Notes: generated by a model from the sequence alone, not told the origin. 64,000 bases of DNA from Kudoa neothunni (GCA_964304625.1 OZ199838.1:6882001-6946000); one strand, 5' to 3'. Shown: positions 51,921-63,709, counted from the first letter of the stretch. Numbers and translations are program-made.

Positions 51921-53550
51921 ATGGACTTCCGAGTAGATAGTTACGGCTCAGAAAACTCCAGATCAGGTGAATTGATCAAATTCAACGATGAAAAAAATGC
52001 TGATGAAAGAGTGTCTATTCGAACACCGTGTTGCGTATTCAACACTCAAGGAGGATCGCTTCCATTTGTAACTTCTGATCTGATGGATGAATATCTTGGA
52101 GAATCGTTGTTTTGTTGCGAGTTATCGCAGTTATTGCCCAGAATGAAAAATGGAGAAAAAATTGAGCCAAAATTTTCCGACAAATCGCAAGTACCATCAA
52201 CGGAAGCAGAGTTTTTACATCTGGAAGTACTTTGATACACCCATCACAATAACACGATATTTTTACCACTTTAATCAATTATTTGATTAGAAAAAAATTT
52301 CAATTTTAAAATTTCACTCAGACACTATCAATAATGATAATAATCTCCACAAATATTGTAAGGAAAAGTACTTTCCAGTGCGAACAAGACATGGACTGAT
52401 GGAGGTTTGTTGATATTGGTTGCGCTTCTCATAGATACAATTATTATTATTATTATGCAGGTAGCATACAACGAATATCAAGATGCCTTTGTTAATAGAC
52501 TAGGATTTTCTCTTTACGAAATACCTTCGGATATAGTGCCTAAAGATGAGACAAAAAAGCGACATAAAAAAGCGTTGGATCGAAATTTGAAAACCGCGAA
52601 CAACGCCATAGAATCAATGACTGATTCATCTGTATTGGATTTGTTTGTTTATTAATTTAACTTGTTGTCTTTTAACCATATTTAGAAAAAACTTTTGCTC
52701 CCTGTTATAATGAATCAGATCTATGACGATGAAGATCTACTAAAGAAATTAAAAAATATGGATGTTTTTGGATATGTTTTATACAACTATGATAGTCCAA
52801 TATGTGAAGTTGAAAAATTTATTGTATATTAATATTTTGTTTGTCGAACTGTATGAAGACTACAATTTTATTGTAGCAAAGTTTGGATCAACATAAACTT
52901 AGAATTTTGTTTGGGCCGGTGTCCTTAGGTAATTTCCTAATAAAAAATTACCTTGCTAGCTATCCATATATTTTTTATTGAATAAAACACTAGTTTTATT
53001 ATTCGTCGAATATTGCTTCCACACTCAAAATTTATTTTTAGAGAGAGCGGAACAATTGATTAGAGCTGGAGTAGACATTTTTGATATTACGTAATTGCTA
53101 TTGATACTAACGATAGATACTATTCATAATGTGGATATTTTGATGTTTTTTATTCAGGTATCCACTAGAGCTTTCTCAAAGCTGTATGGCTTTATGTCCC
53201 GAAAAGTTGAATGGCGTCTACGCTTGCCCTCCTAATGTTAGCATTTTATTGCTTAGTGATGAAAAGTAATTCTAATAAATTAAATCAAACTGAATGTGGA
53301 CTAGAATGAGAGATTTATTTGATCCAATTATGAAAGAATGTGAATGTTACTGCTGTAAAAACTATTCGGTTGCTTATTTGAACCATTTATTCAACAACAG
53401 AGAGATGCTTGCTTCGATACTTACCAATATGTGAATATTCAATTTTTGTGATCACTCTAACCTTCTTTTAGACATAATATATTCCAATATCAATCCTATA
53501 TTGAATTTCTGAAAGAAAATATTCGATCGTATAATCCCGAAGACAATTAA
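51921..53550 (+). CDS. QTRT2: QTRT2, queuine tRNA-ribosyltransferase accessory subunit (380 aa)
   Basis: Non-catalytic partner of QTRT1 in the enzyme that exchanges guanine-34 for queuine in GUN-anticodon tRNAs. Nine exons in frame (1143 nt): 51921-52226, 52291-52404, 52461-52631, 52686-52823, 52877-52928, 53042-53090, 53158-53265, 53305-53430, 53472-53550; introns 38-113 nt. Matches to QTRT2 include IRTPCCVFNTQGGSLPFVTS near the N-terminus, VRTRHGLMEVAYNEYQDAF, KKALDRNLKTANNAI, AEQLIRAGVDIFD, and the zinc site ECECYCCKNYSVAYLNHLF (CxCxxC...H), then HNIFQYQSYIEFL. The first splice (donor 52227, acceptor 52290) is chosen because it keeps frame; the sequence there is poorly conserved. EIF6 follows 431 bp later. 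Confidence 0.85.
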
Positions 53551-53948
53551 AGAACTCAAAATTTACGACCTATTGTAGTTTTACTGTTGAGTTTTTCTTT
53601 TTTATTGAATTTTTATATTATCTCTTAGCATTTTAATTTTCCGAATATAATTAGAATAAAATTGAGATTCATCATTAGAATAGTTCGTATGTGATATAAA
53701 TTTTGTTCATAAATATGTATACACATAATAAATCTTTTCAAAGTGATACTTAATCTCGTGGTATCCATCTTTAGAATAAAAATCAAAACTTAACACTCAC
53801 CATAACTACCCTTTCTATAATATTGTAATTTTTGGAAAAGAAGACGATTAAAATTCGATAAAAAATTAAAAATTTTTGTAGTTAGAATAATAGACTTTGT
53901 AAGTAATGTTCTAGCAACACAACATTGTATCGAGGTCGTTACTCGCAA

Positions 53949-53962
53949 CCCACGTGACGTCC
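53949..53962 (+). promoter_or_regulatory. CACGTGACGTC element upstream of EIF6
   Basis: An E-box CACGTG runs into a CRE-like TGACGTC about 22 bp before the EIF6 ATG. Related sites lie upstream of H3 (GTAGTGACGTCGCG, ending next to its ATG) and LACTB (TCACGTGA). Function is inferred from motif only. Confidence 0.35.
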
Positions 53963-53981
53963 CATTCAGTTGTTTGGTGTT

Positions 53982-54947
53982 ATGACTAGCATTTCTTTTG
54001 AAAACAATCCCGAAATTGGAGTTTTTGTTAAACTCACCAATAATTATTGTTTAGTTGCTGACACAAGTAGAGGAAGTTTTCTTAGGTAAACTATTTTCCT
54101 CGATCACAATTACATTTGAGTTATACGTACAGAGAAATTACTAAAACGTTCGAGAACCGCATCCCAGTAATCAAATGTTCGATTGGTGCTATTCAATCGG
54201 TTGGAGTCATGACAGCTGGTATACTATGTTGTGTATGAATTAATTAGGATATTAATCCTAAATTAGCAAATAAACATGGTTTACTCTTGCCGGCAATTAC
54301 TACCGATGTGGTAAGTACATTTATTGGATGGTTTAATGGAAATAAAGTCAAAATTTTAGGAAATGCAACGAATTATTGATGCTCTACCTGATGGAGTGGT
54401 CGTGAAACGTATTGAAGAACGTCTTTCTGCGTTGGGAAATATCATCGCCTGTAATGATTATGTATCATTGGTTCATCCAGACATAGACAATGTATGGTGT
54501 TGGTTTGAGACTTGATAATCTAATATCCATCTTAGGAAACAGAAGAAATTATCTCGGATGTGTTGAAAGTTGAAGTTTTCAGGGAAAGCGTAGCCAACAA
54601 CAAACTTGTGGGATCATATTCACTGTTCAACAATGTTGGTGCTATTGTACACCCTAAAACTGATATTAAGGAGCAAAAATCTTTGGCAAATATATTGCAA
54701 ATTCCTGTTTTAGTATTGTTGATGTCTTGTTGCAATGGTGTTGTGTGATACATTTTTTTAGGCTAGCTCTATCAACAGTGGAAGTGATATGGTTGGTGTT
54801 GGGGCTGTTGTTAACGATTGGGCCTTATTCTATGGCTCAGTTACTACATCTACAGAAGCCTCGGTATTTAGCGATTTCTTCAAAATAAGCAACACTGACA
54901 ATGACCAACTGCTAAAAAAACTGAGGGGCCCTATTGTAGACAGGTGA
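53982..54947 (+). CDS. EIF6: EIF6, 60S ribosome anti-association factor (242 aa)
   Basis: Binds the 60S subunit in nucleus and cytoplasm, assists its biogenesis and blocks premature joining with 40S. Six exons in frame (729 nt): 53982-54085, 54133-54218, 54267-54310, 54360-54491, 54536-54712, 54762-54947; introns 44-49 nt. Strong identity throughout: [62 protein letters not shown] with SLVHPDIDN here, [40 protein letters not shown] and [20 protein letters not shown]. Length is that of the human protein (245) minus three. Residues about 27-45 ([16 protein letters not shown]) replace the usual GGSENFYSVFEGEL loop and are the most divergent part. Confidence 0.93.
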
Positions 54948-55719
54948 ATTTTTTTTATTTGATACTTTTTTCACAATGTATTTAGTTTAAGTTGACATGT
55001 GTAATGAAAGCCACGATTTTGTGAGATGATTTAGAAACATCGGAACGATTGTTGTTGTTTTGTTTGAGAATAAATTTTTCTTACTAATATTTGTTATTTC
55101 TGCCTCTTTGATCCGCTTGATATTAAAAATTAAATAATATTTAGGTTAGTTTCGATTTTAATATATGTTGCTTGGAACTGCACATCATTATTTTATAATT
55201 ACAGATAATAATTCACCTGTATCATATATTTGTAGATCAATACTATATCTTGATTATTTAGATGGCGTGTTATAAAAATAAGTGTATCAAAAAAGTATAA
55301 AAATAGAGTTTAATAAGTTATCTGCTTTCAAATGGATGTTAAATAACAATGGGTATTAAATATACTGAGATCACTCTAATGTTAGTTTTAAATTGATTTA
55401 TTTGGTGAGTTTTCTGTTTTTAAACATTAGAAGTTATTATTAAATTTTTACAACGGATAACATTAAAATTGACTACATCAAACAGTTTCCTGACTTCGTA
55501 GTGTACTCTTTATTATTGCCTGTGTGTTCCTGTTGTGAGATTTCTGATTATCGACAAAAAGGAATTTATTCTTATCGAAAATAATTTGAAGGGGTAGATA
55601 CGTAATTAAATTTTGTTCTCTAAATTATTTATCTTTAACGTATTAACAATAGAATAGAAAGGGAATGATAATCGAAGTCTTTGAGCTTGTTTGACACCTT
55701 ATGTGATCAAAAAATTAAT
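54948..55719. other. Intergenic AT-rich interval
   Basis: Nothing recognised beyond the EIF6 3' flank. Confidence 0.4.
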
Positions 55720-55728
55720 AAATTAAAA

Positions 55729-57760
55729 GGCAGTGGCTATTCTCATGGAAACGAATAACTCCTCCGTTATAAAAGATATTTCAAATCTGATTCCTTATTT
55801 GAATTAAACTATTTTTAATCCAATTTCTTATGCAAAAATTATTTCAAAAGTTAAAGAATAAAAATTCAACACTTTGTCTGCCCTATTGGCATTGTTCAAT
55901 AAATACACACACATTTTTTGACTTTAATATTATGTAATATAGGCAGTATAATTGAAATGGAATATAAACATATCTAATGGAGGGTAGAAACCTATAGTTT
56001 GATACGATTGGACGCGCGTAGTTTAACTTTGAATACGTCATCTCCAATCGTTTACGAAACATGTATGTTTCTATCTAAAACACTTTTTTAATATAAATTT
56101 AAAAGAATTGTAATTAATTAATGGATGTTAATTGGATTTTAATTATTTTACGTCGACACAAACCACTTATCGTATGTATCTATAAGACTCTATAAGACCG
56201 TAACATAATTTCGGAGAATTTTCGTTATTTTTTTCCTACACATGTATTTACTTTAATCAGAAATATGAAAAAGGTTTTTTTGGCGCATTTTCTTGAATAC
56301 AGAATCTATACATATAGGAATCCGTGAGTTAAAATTTAATCTCATTTACCAATTTTTAACAAGCAGGGTGATTCTAAATGTTTCTCCATTAATACCTTTT
56401 GTAGTGTCTCAGTAGGTAAAAGTATAAATTGAAAATTTTTGAGTTGTAACTCGTTATTTAAAATATGACGGAGACGTTTCAATTAATCAACTAAGACAAG
56501 ACAGTCGAGGCACGCCCAGTTTTTTTCGGGTTTTCAATAATATAATAACGGTTGTCCAACTCCCCTTTTTGGTCTCCCAACACATTTGATTTTTAAAGGA
56601 ATAATTAAACCTTGAGTTAATTATTTTTATTTCTGATTATTTGTTATCTTTGAAACTATCTGAAATAGTGACTTTGCTAGGAAAAAGGTAGGCCTGAACA
56701 AGATCAATCAACGCATACTTATTTTATCAATTATTAAACAAAACCAAATGAATATGCGGCGATTTCAATGAGATATTCTTTCTTTTTTTGTCAGCTTTCA
56801 GAGATAACATCTCTGGTCATATAAACTTTTTAAAATTATCGCAGCATATTATGGTTGTGAGTTAAATTAATTGATTTTACTTCAAGGAAAACACCATCCC
56901 CACTAATTCTGATGTTTACATTAAAAGAACCATTATTCTTGAATGATGATTTTTCCTTACTTTTCTTGCTCTGGTTTTTTTAAAGCGAGCCAAAGAAGAA
57001 ATGTAGCAAGTATTATAATAAACAACGTTGGAGTTAAAATAACGGTTCATTTTTTTAAAAGCATTTTCAATTTCTCTAAAAAATTTCATTTTAAGGTTGC
57101 ATATATCTACTTCCTGATACCGATGAATGTGTAATTTTAATATTCCACAAAAATCAATTTTCACCCCAATGAAGAATTGATCACCTTATCCATTGGTCAT
57201 ACTTGTATAGCTGTTGGGCAAAATAAATTTCTCCAAAATAACCACATTTGGAGTTTGAATAATACAATAATATTTCTTAATAAGAGGTGCAGGTTTGGAT
57301 AAATCAATTTAAAGCGCTTCATAATAGACAAGGATGACACCACTTTTCAGACTTATTCCATGTAGTTGGTATCTTAATCTCGCGAAATCTTAAATTTCTC
57401 TTACCCGAATGAATGTAATATATCAGCTTGTTGTACAGATTTCAGTTATTTCATAGTTCTTTAAAACTTGGAAATAATTTCACACAATAGAACTCACGCG
57501 CATACTCAGACATGGTAGGCGACATTAGGTTGCACGAACAGAACAGTTTCAACTTATTAGTAAATGTTTTTATATTTCATTTCAATTAAAATGTTTATCT
57601 TACATAGTATTAAAGTCAAAAAATGTATGTATAATTATTGAGCAGTGAAAATTTGGCAGAAAAAATTAGATTAAAAATAGTTGAATTCAAATAAGAAATT
57701 AGATTTGAAATATCCTTTATAACGGAGGAGTTATTCGTTTCCATGAGAATAGCCACTGCC
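55729..57760. mobile_element. Non-autonomous MULE with perfect 9-bp target duplication
   Basis: The 2032-bp element opens GGCAGTGGCTATTCTCATGG and closes with its reverse complement; the terminal inverted repeats run about 110 bp with few mismatches. It is flanked on both sides by AAATTAAAA (55720-55728 and 57761-57769), the 9-bp duplication length of Mutator-like elements. No transposase is present; the longest ORF inside (82 codons, minus, 56916-57164) has no recognised similarity. Its terminal GGCAGTGGCTAT is close to the right end of the autonomous MULE that starts 93 bp downstream (GGTAGTGGCTAT). Confidence 0.85.
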
Positions 57761-57853
57761 AAATTAAAAATACCTATTGCGTTTAGGTTCTGACATAATA
57801 ACTAATAAAATAAATCAATAGGGTAGATTGTAAACAAGGAGAAATTACAAATT

Positions 57854-60731
57854 GGAAGTGAGTATATCTCAGGTAATCAATATCTCTGAAACTACTCAAT
57901 ATTGTTTGCCCATATTCCACATATTATCTAATGTTTATCTAACTTAATTTTTTCTTTGTGTGACCATACACAAGTCCAACAGCAGCTGGGTACGATTCTT
58001 TATTTTTTTAACATAATTTCATCAATTAACATCATTATACAAAAAATATAGAAATAATAATAAATTTCTGAGTTATCTATAACTTGGGTGCGCAATTTTT
58101 CTTTCTAATTAGCGTGGCACAGAGTGAGTTCAAATATGTTTGCAATTGGAAAACGGTTTCATTCTTTCGAGGAATTCGATAATGCTATAAAAAATTACGA
58201 AGAGTCAAACTTTTGCAATCTTTATAAATATCAAGCGAGGACTATTTCGAATATTCGAAATAGAACTACAAAATCAATTAACCAATCTCTGCGGTATTAT
58301 GGAATTACATATCGTTGCATTTTCAGTAGCAAGAATAAAACAAAATCCGATGGAATTAGAAACAAACCGGCATTAAAGGGAAACTACCCCGTGGTTTTAT
58401 CTCTTAGGACCTCTGTTGATGGTGTAGCACTTGAAGTACGTTCTAGTATATTAGAACATAATCATGATTTAAGTGCAGCGCTATATCGAAATCTCCCCAA
58501 ACAACGAATAAATTGACTTAAATGACCCAAATCTCGTAGAATTAATTAACCTTAGGACCAATAAAAAATTAATTCAAAATAAAATTTACAACGAAACGGG
58601 TAAAAACATCCGTTTAAAATCCATCCACAATATTAGAGCAAACAAAGACTCATTCTGTGATAACTTATGTGTAATAGAGAAAATTTTGAAAGAAGATTTC
58701 AAATGTTACGTTAAGATTTTATGATTAACATAAAGTCGTTAATGGAATTTTTTTCGCTGACGACAAAATAAAATCATTTTTGGAATTTTATCCTGAGGTT
58801 ATGTTCATTGATGCAACTTATAAACTCCTTAATTCAAAGCAACTTTTGAAAATGGATGAATAATTTTATAATTTTAGCCTCCCGTTATACATATCTGCTA
58901 GGGAGGATTATTTTGGTTTGACTCATATTTCGAGTGCCTGCATTCTCTACGAAGTGACGGAAGATTCCATCCAATGGTTTTGTAATACTTTGGCAGAATT
59001 GATACCAAACTTATCAAAAAATGTACATACCATCGTTACAGACAAGGATTAAAAGCTAAGAAAATGTCTCAAATTAAGTTTTCCACTATCATCATTCATT
59101 TTATATAAATTTCATGTGAATCAAATTTTTCAAAGACATATCACCGTTAACAAATTTGAAATATCTTCTACTAAAAGACAATAGATTTTAAGTTGTTTAC
59201 AAAAAATGATGTACTCGACTGATTACAATGAATATTCGCATTATGTTGACCAAATTCACGATTTTAAAAATCCCAAATTAAGTGAATATTTCAAATGAAA
59301 TTGGGAAGGAATATACAATGAATGGGTTATTGGTGTTAGCCATGCGAAAAATTTTTACGACAACGAAACCAATAATCGCCTTGAAGTAATAAATTTCAAA
59401 ATTAAAAGTGTTGTCCAAAAATTCAACTCGTTGGCCAACTTCATCCAAGGTTTTTTTAAAATTCGAAGTTCACTTAGAATTGAAAGGGAAGTTTCTACAA
59501 TTGGTCAACTGTATTATGAATCAAATGAGATTCTCAACAACAAGCAGGTTCTACACTATAAAGAATGTCTGACAAAGTATGCATTTATCATGCTTCAAAA
59601 AGAACACAAATTCTTGGACAATGCTGCATTATCCTCTAACTCAAATGAAACTACAACTCGATCAACGTGTCTTTGTTTATTTTATCGCTCATTTTCATTA
59701 CCATGTCGCCATATTCTAAGCTATAGGTTATCAGAAAAACTTCCGTTATTCTGTGAAACATCGTGCGATGATCGATGGAAAAAGGCATATGGAATGAAGT
59801 TTTTAAATGCGGAATCTACAACTCAAAATAATACAGAAAATCTTCCTACTGTTGTTCTTGAAAAGAAACAAAAAATTAACATAAAGACATTCGGACAAAA
59901 GTTGAAGTACACGTCAAATTTTACAACCAAACTAGCCTACTCAACTTCCGAATTTTTCGAAAAATCAATAAATTTATTGGAAAAAATTATTAGAAGTCAC
60001 GATGTCATGGTTATCGATCAGTTCCTTGATACATGTGATTTTTATTTATAAATGAAATATTAAATTTTATATAGTTAAAGATGAAACTGAATTTCAAGAA
60101 AACATATAAAATTTATAATTTGACTTTAACTAATAAAAATTAGGTGTCATCGATAAATTTAATAGAAATCTCACCCTACCAAAATACCAAAACTTAATTC
60201 CAGTGATGATTTTGGTCCTCTGGAAAAACAAATTGATTGTAACGATGAATCAAACGCCATCGTAGAAGAACCTCAATTAAAAGGTTAAACTTAAAAAAGT
60301 TATGTTAAATTTTGTTTAGATCTAGTTATTCCTTCGAAAGTTAAATCGATTGGTCGCCCTCGAAGAAATCTTTTAACTGCAATCGGAATTAAAGAAAAAG
60401 AAATAAAAATAAAATTATAAATTTAAAATTAAATATATAAAAAAAATTTAATTTTGAGAATAATTCCCTACATGTGTCATATGAAAGCTGTTTTATTTCA
60501 TATAACGTGAAGAATATTAATTTCTTAAAAAAAGACAAACATTATTATTTCTATATTTTGTGTATAATGATGTTAATTGATGAAATTATATTAAAAAATA
60601 AAAAATCGTACCCAGCCGCTGTTGGACTTGTGTACGGTCACACAAAGAAAAAATTAAGTTAGATAAACATCAGATGATATGTGGAATATGGGAAAACAAT
60701 ATTGAGTAGTTTTAGAGATATAGCCACTACC
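57854..60731 (+). mobile_element. MULE transposon, full length, with perfect 9-bp target duplication
   Basis: Bounded by the duplication TTACAAATT at 57845-57853 and 60732-60740. The left end is GGAAGTGAGTATATCTC and the right end, reversed, GGTAGTGGCTATATCTC; long inverted repeats extend about 150-170 bp inward, sharing AAACTACTCAATATTGTTT and the region around CCAGC.GCTG.TGGACTTGTG. A transposase of the ZSWIM/FAR1 kind fills the interior on the plus strand. Confidence 0.88.
58136..60420 (+). pseudogene. MULE transposase (ZSWIM3-like), several in-frame stops
   Basis: N-terminal FAR1/FLYWCH-like DNA-binding region MFAIGKRFHSFEEFDNAIKN (58136-58516). DDE core: EVMFIDATYKL (first Asp, about 58797), LPLYISAREDYFGLTHIS, HTIVTDKD (second Asp, about 59040), FILYKFHVNQIFQRHI. 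The C-terminal SWIM finger is CLCLFYRSFSLPCRHIL in the intact block 59431-60051. Two small downstream exons appear to follow: one from an acceptor at about 60203 giving DDFGPLEKQID, and one giving KSIGRPRRNLLTAIG with an AT-hook-like GRPRR, ending at 60419. Four or more stops or frame changes between 58516 and 59300 make this copy inactive. Confidence 0.75.
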
Positions 60732-60740
60732 TTACAAATT

Positions 60741-62090
60741 AGGATATTTCGTTATATTTTTACATGATTGTACACGGTGAGATTTTTGATCCATTATAAT
60801 ATTTCATTCAATACTTTGAAAAATTATTAGTTAATTCACTCATTATGTAACTAATTTTGGTTTAACAGGGAAGTGCATTAGCTTCATCGAAATGAAAAAT
60901 TTCGAAATGTGGAAAAAAGAAGTAATGGATTGAGAGATCGCATATACAAGTAGTTTGCTGAATATAAGAAGAATAACATTTATTGCTACCAGTATTGTAA
61001 AACAGTTTGGTCTAAATAAATGAAGGCCTAAAATTTTCCGATTCTTTCGAAGAAAGCAATGGATCAGTAGTTTTTAGCATGAGAATTATTGCCGATATTG
61101 ATATATGGTAAAATTCGAATAAAAATTACCCGTTAGTATAATTAACTTAAATCGTAAGCATTTGATGAAATAACTCTTCAACGCTATGATAAGAATATAA
61201 AATTGGAATTTTCGTTAGATAACGCTCTCTTATATACGAATTAGAGAATGTCGAATTTTATCTCCCGTTATAATTTGTCTGAACCATGAAAAGTCAGTAC
61301 ACGCAAAATTAAACTCTAATTCGCTTTTTAGTTGAAATATTTTCTGAAATAGGGATTTTGATCAAGTCACTTAAAAATATCTAGTGTTTCAGTCATACAA
61401 TGACTAGATTTTATTTTTAAACGTAAAATTAAATGAATAAGATTGGAGATATGATTAAAAAAGTACAATTAAAATATGATAATGGAAATCTAAGGAGACG
61501 TTTAATACCAAGTGGATACACGCACGCATTCGGCTTTTCAGCATAACAAATTCAATTGATAGAATTTGGTAACAACAGTAGACTCATCAGATTCTGTAAG
61601 GATTAACAAATAAGTATGTTCACAATAACAATATAAAATATTTGTTGATTTGCTAATCCTGTTGTCTTATTTCAAATTGTGTCTTCTTTCGCTGTCTTGC
61701 AGATTCCATTATGTTTTTTTAGAGCATCATTTCTCCACTGTGGGTCAGGAATCTTTCAGTATAATCGTAACTAAACGTACCTAATTATTATGGTTCTTAA
61801 GGGTATTAACTTTAACAAATATATCTGAATGTTTTGGAAAACTAGTTAGTTTTGCTAATGTGTTATTTTTTCAACTGTAAAGTTGTTTAATATTAACTGA
61901 TCAAAAGCCATTATGTTGTGGTAGAATAGTCGGCCAACATCGGTAATATCGATTTTTACTTTTAGATTTAATATATGTATTTAGTATTTTACATTATACA
62001 TATGAAGTAATTATGTTTCTATAATTTAGTAACATTTAAATTATCAATACTAATGTAAAATAACATTTATAGTAAAAATACGATTTATGC
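60741..62090. other. Intergenic AT-rich interval
   Basis: No gene or element recognised between the MULE and the H3 promoter. Confidence 0.4.
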
Positions 62091-62159
62091 CGGAAAGAAC
62101 GCCGCATGCGGTCTGCGCTAAAAATGAATGTAAGAGATTTAACCAGGAGGCGCGCCAAC

Positions 62160-62179
62160 AACCGTAGTGACGTCGCGAA
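62160..62179 (+). promoter_or_regulatory. CRE-like site at the H3 start
   Basis: GTAGTGACGTCGCGAA immediately precedes the H3 ATG. No clear TATA box is seen upstream; the preceding 60 bp are unusually GC-rich for this window (GGAGGCGCGCC). Confidence 0.35.
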
Positions 62180-62599
62180 ATGGCCAGAACTAAACAAACT
62201 GCTAGAAAGACTACTGGAGGAGCCGGAGGAAAGGCACCTAGAAAGCAATTGGCTACCAAGTCTTCAAGAAAGACAATCCCATCCATGGGAGGAGTCAAAA
62301 AGCCTCATAGATTTAGACCTGGTACAGTCGCCTTGAGAGAGATCAGAAGATACCAAAAGTCTACTGAGCTCCTCATTAGAAAGTTGCCTTTCCAAAGATT
62401 GGTTAGAGAGATTGCTCAAGATTACAAAACCGACTTGAGATTCCAACAATCTGCTGTTTCAGCCCTACAAGAAGCCACTGAGGCCTATTTGATTGGTATG
62501 TTTGAGGACTCTAACCTTATTGCCATCCACTCTAAAAGGGTCACCATTATGTCTCGTGACATCCAGCTTGCTCGCCGTATTCGCGGTGAGAAAGTTTAA
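62180..62599 (+). CDS. H3: Histone H3, divergent, with three-residue insertion in the tail (139 aa)
   Basis: Core histone, intronless. The fold region is near canonical ([40 protein letters not shown]), but the tail departs from the almost invariant animal sequence: [20 protein letters not shown] has Ala-Gly-Gly inserted after Gly13, moving Lys14 to position 17, and Thr in place of Ser10. The Ser28 position is also Thr, in [11 protein letters not shown]. Lys4, Lys9, Lys27- and Lys36-equivalents are kept. Cys110 is Ile; MPKD is MSRD. Length is 138 without Met against 135. [10 protein letters not shown] matches neither H3.1 nor H3.3 exactly. The gene stands alone, without H4 or other histones in view. 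It may be a major H3 of a divergent lineage or a variant. Confidence 0.93.
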   Translation: MARTKQTARKTTGGAGGKAPRKQLATKSSRKTIPSMGGVKKPHRFRPGTVALREIRRYQKSTELLIRKLPFQRLVREIAQDYKTDLRFQQSAVSALQEATEAYLIGMFEDSNLIAIHSKRVTIMSRDIQLARRIRGEKV

Positions 62600-62617
62600 T
62601 TTTTTGTGAACGTGTTT
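62600..62617 (+). promoter_or_regulatory. Post-stop motif shared by the three histone genes (H3)
   Basis: TTTTTTGTGAACGTGTT directly follows the H3 stop and resembles the motifs after both H2B stops. No stem-loop and no nearby AATAAA is seen here. Confidence 0.35.
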
Positions 62618-62891
62618 TTGTTTTGTATGAAATATTGTTGATTTGGCATCTTTATTTTTTTGCGCACCACTTTTATTTAGAGCGTGGATGAAGGGTTCGT
62701 CCGTCCAAAAAATTTAAGGCGGTGGTAGGTTCGTCACATTAGTACGGTTAACACCTGATCTTGTGCTCTTCGGGGTTTTACGTACTTTTTTAAATGGATA
62801 GCTTTGTGAGAACCATACTTAGTATGCATACACAGTCGAATCTTAGTTATTGCGTAATTTTTCTCCATCCACGATTATTTTAGCAGTACAG

Positions 62892-63071
62892 CAGCGCCTC
62901 CCAACTAAAACTGGACTCGCACCCCCATTTTTGGACAAAACGGAATTCGCACCTCTTTGCATACGATAAGTTGTAACTGACTTATTTATAATTTATCAAA
63001 AATTATTTTCAATTTTGATCGGATCTCCCACCACCTGAAACCAAAGTTCGCACCCCCGGTTGGGAACCCTG
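62892..63071. mobile_element. hAT MITE (180 bp) with perfect 8-bp target duplication
   Basis: The left end reads CAGCGCCTCCCAACT and the right end, reversed, CAGGGTTCCCAACCGGGGGT. Flanks CAGTACAG at 62884-62891 and 63072-63079 are identical, the 8-bp duplication expected of hAT insertions. CGCACCCCC blocks lie in inverted orientation near both ends. Non-coding. Confidence 0.85.
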
Positions 63072-63240
63072 CAGTACAGGGTATTATCGCAGGCGCGTTA
63101 TGTACGATCACAAAAATTTGTTGGGGTTTAAAATAACTGATAATTTCAATTTGTTTTGACCATTTTTGGAATATTTCAGATATTAACTCCACAACTGTAT
63201 GGTCTCAAAATAATGCTGTTGAGTTTTTTGATTAAATTAT

Positions 63241-63300
63241 GGCAGTGGCTATTGCAACGGGAGGAAATAACTCGAAAACTAACATGTCTATAAAAACTTC
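63241..63300 (+). repeat. Left end of a third MULE-type element
   Basis: GGCAGTGGCTATTGCAACGG, then AGGAAATAACTCG, resembles the terminus of the 55729-57760 element (GGCAGTGGCTATTCTCATGG, CGAATAACTCC). No matching inverted end occurs before the window stops, so the element is truncated or continues outside. Confidence 0.5.
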
Positions 63301-63652
63301 AATTTCGTTTTATGATAAATGATTTTTTCGCCAAAAAGTTAAAATATTATAAAAGGAATCCAAGATAACAAATTTTCGTATTTTATGGCAATGAATTCAG
63401 AGGTTAAGAATTATTTTTAAGTCCTTAATTAGCGATTTATAATTTATAAACGTGATAATCTTTTCCATAATTCATAGTAATATAAATTGTTTCAATTAAA
63501 AGATCCAAATTCGCCGGACTTGCGCATGAATGAAGAAGCACCGCTATAACGCTAAACACAATAATAATGCACTGTTAACATATCGCATAAAATATTAGAT
63601 CTTTTTATTTCGCGATCCTAATTTTCTACATATTAAATGATCTATCTTTTCG

Positions 63653-63660
63653 CTATATAA
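63653..63660 (+). promoter_or_regulatory. TATA box
   Basis: CTATATAAAG at about 63652-63661 lies 49 bp before the ATG of a small ORF, a usual spacing for a TATA-driven short gene. Confidence 0.35.
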
Positions 63661-63709
63661 AGATGCAAATTAGCTTTATTATACCGAAATTTATTTAGGG
63701 ATTAATAAC

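Noticed and set aside
56916-57164. 82-codon minus ORF inside the non-autonomous MULE as a captured gene
   Set aside because: No homology or splice support; composition is ordinary for this AT-rich DNA.
62684-62872. A MITE between GCGTGGATGAAGG and CTCCATCCACG after H3
   Set aside because: The inverted match is short and imperfect, and no convincing target duplication flanks it.
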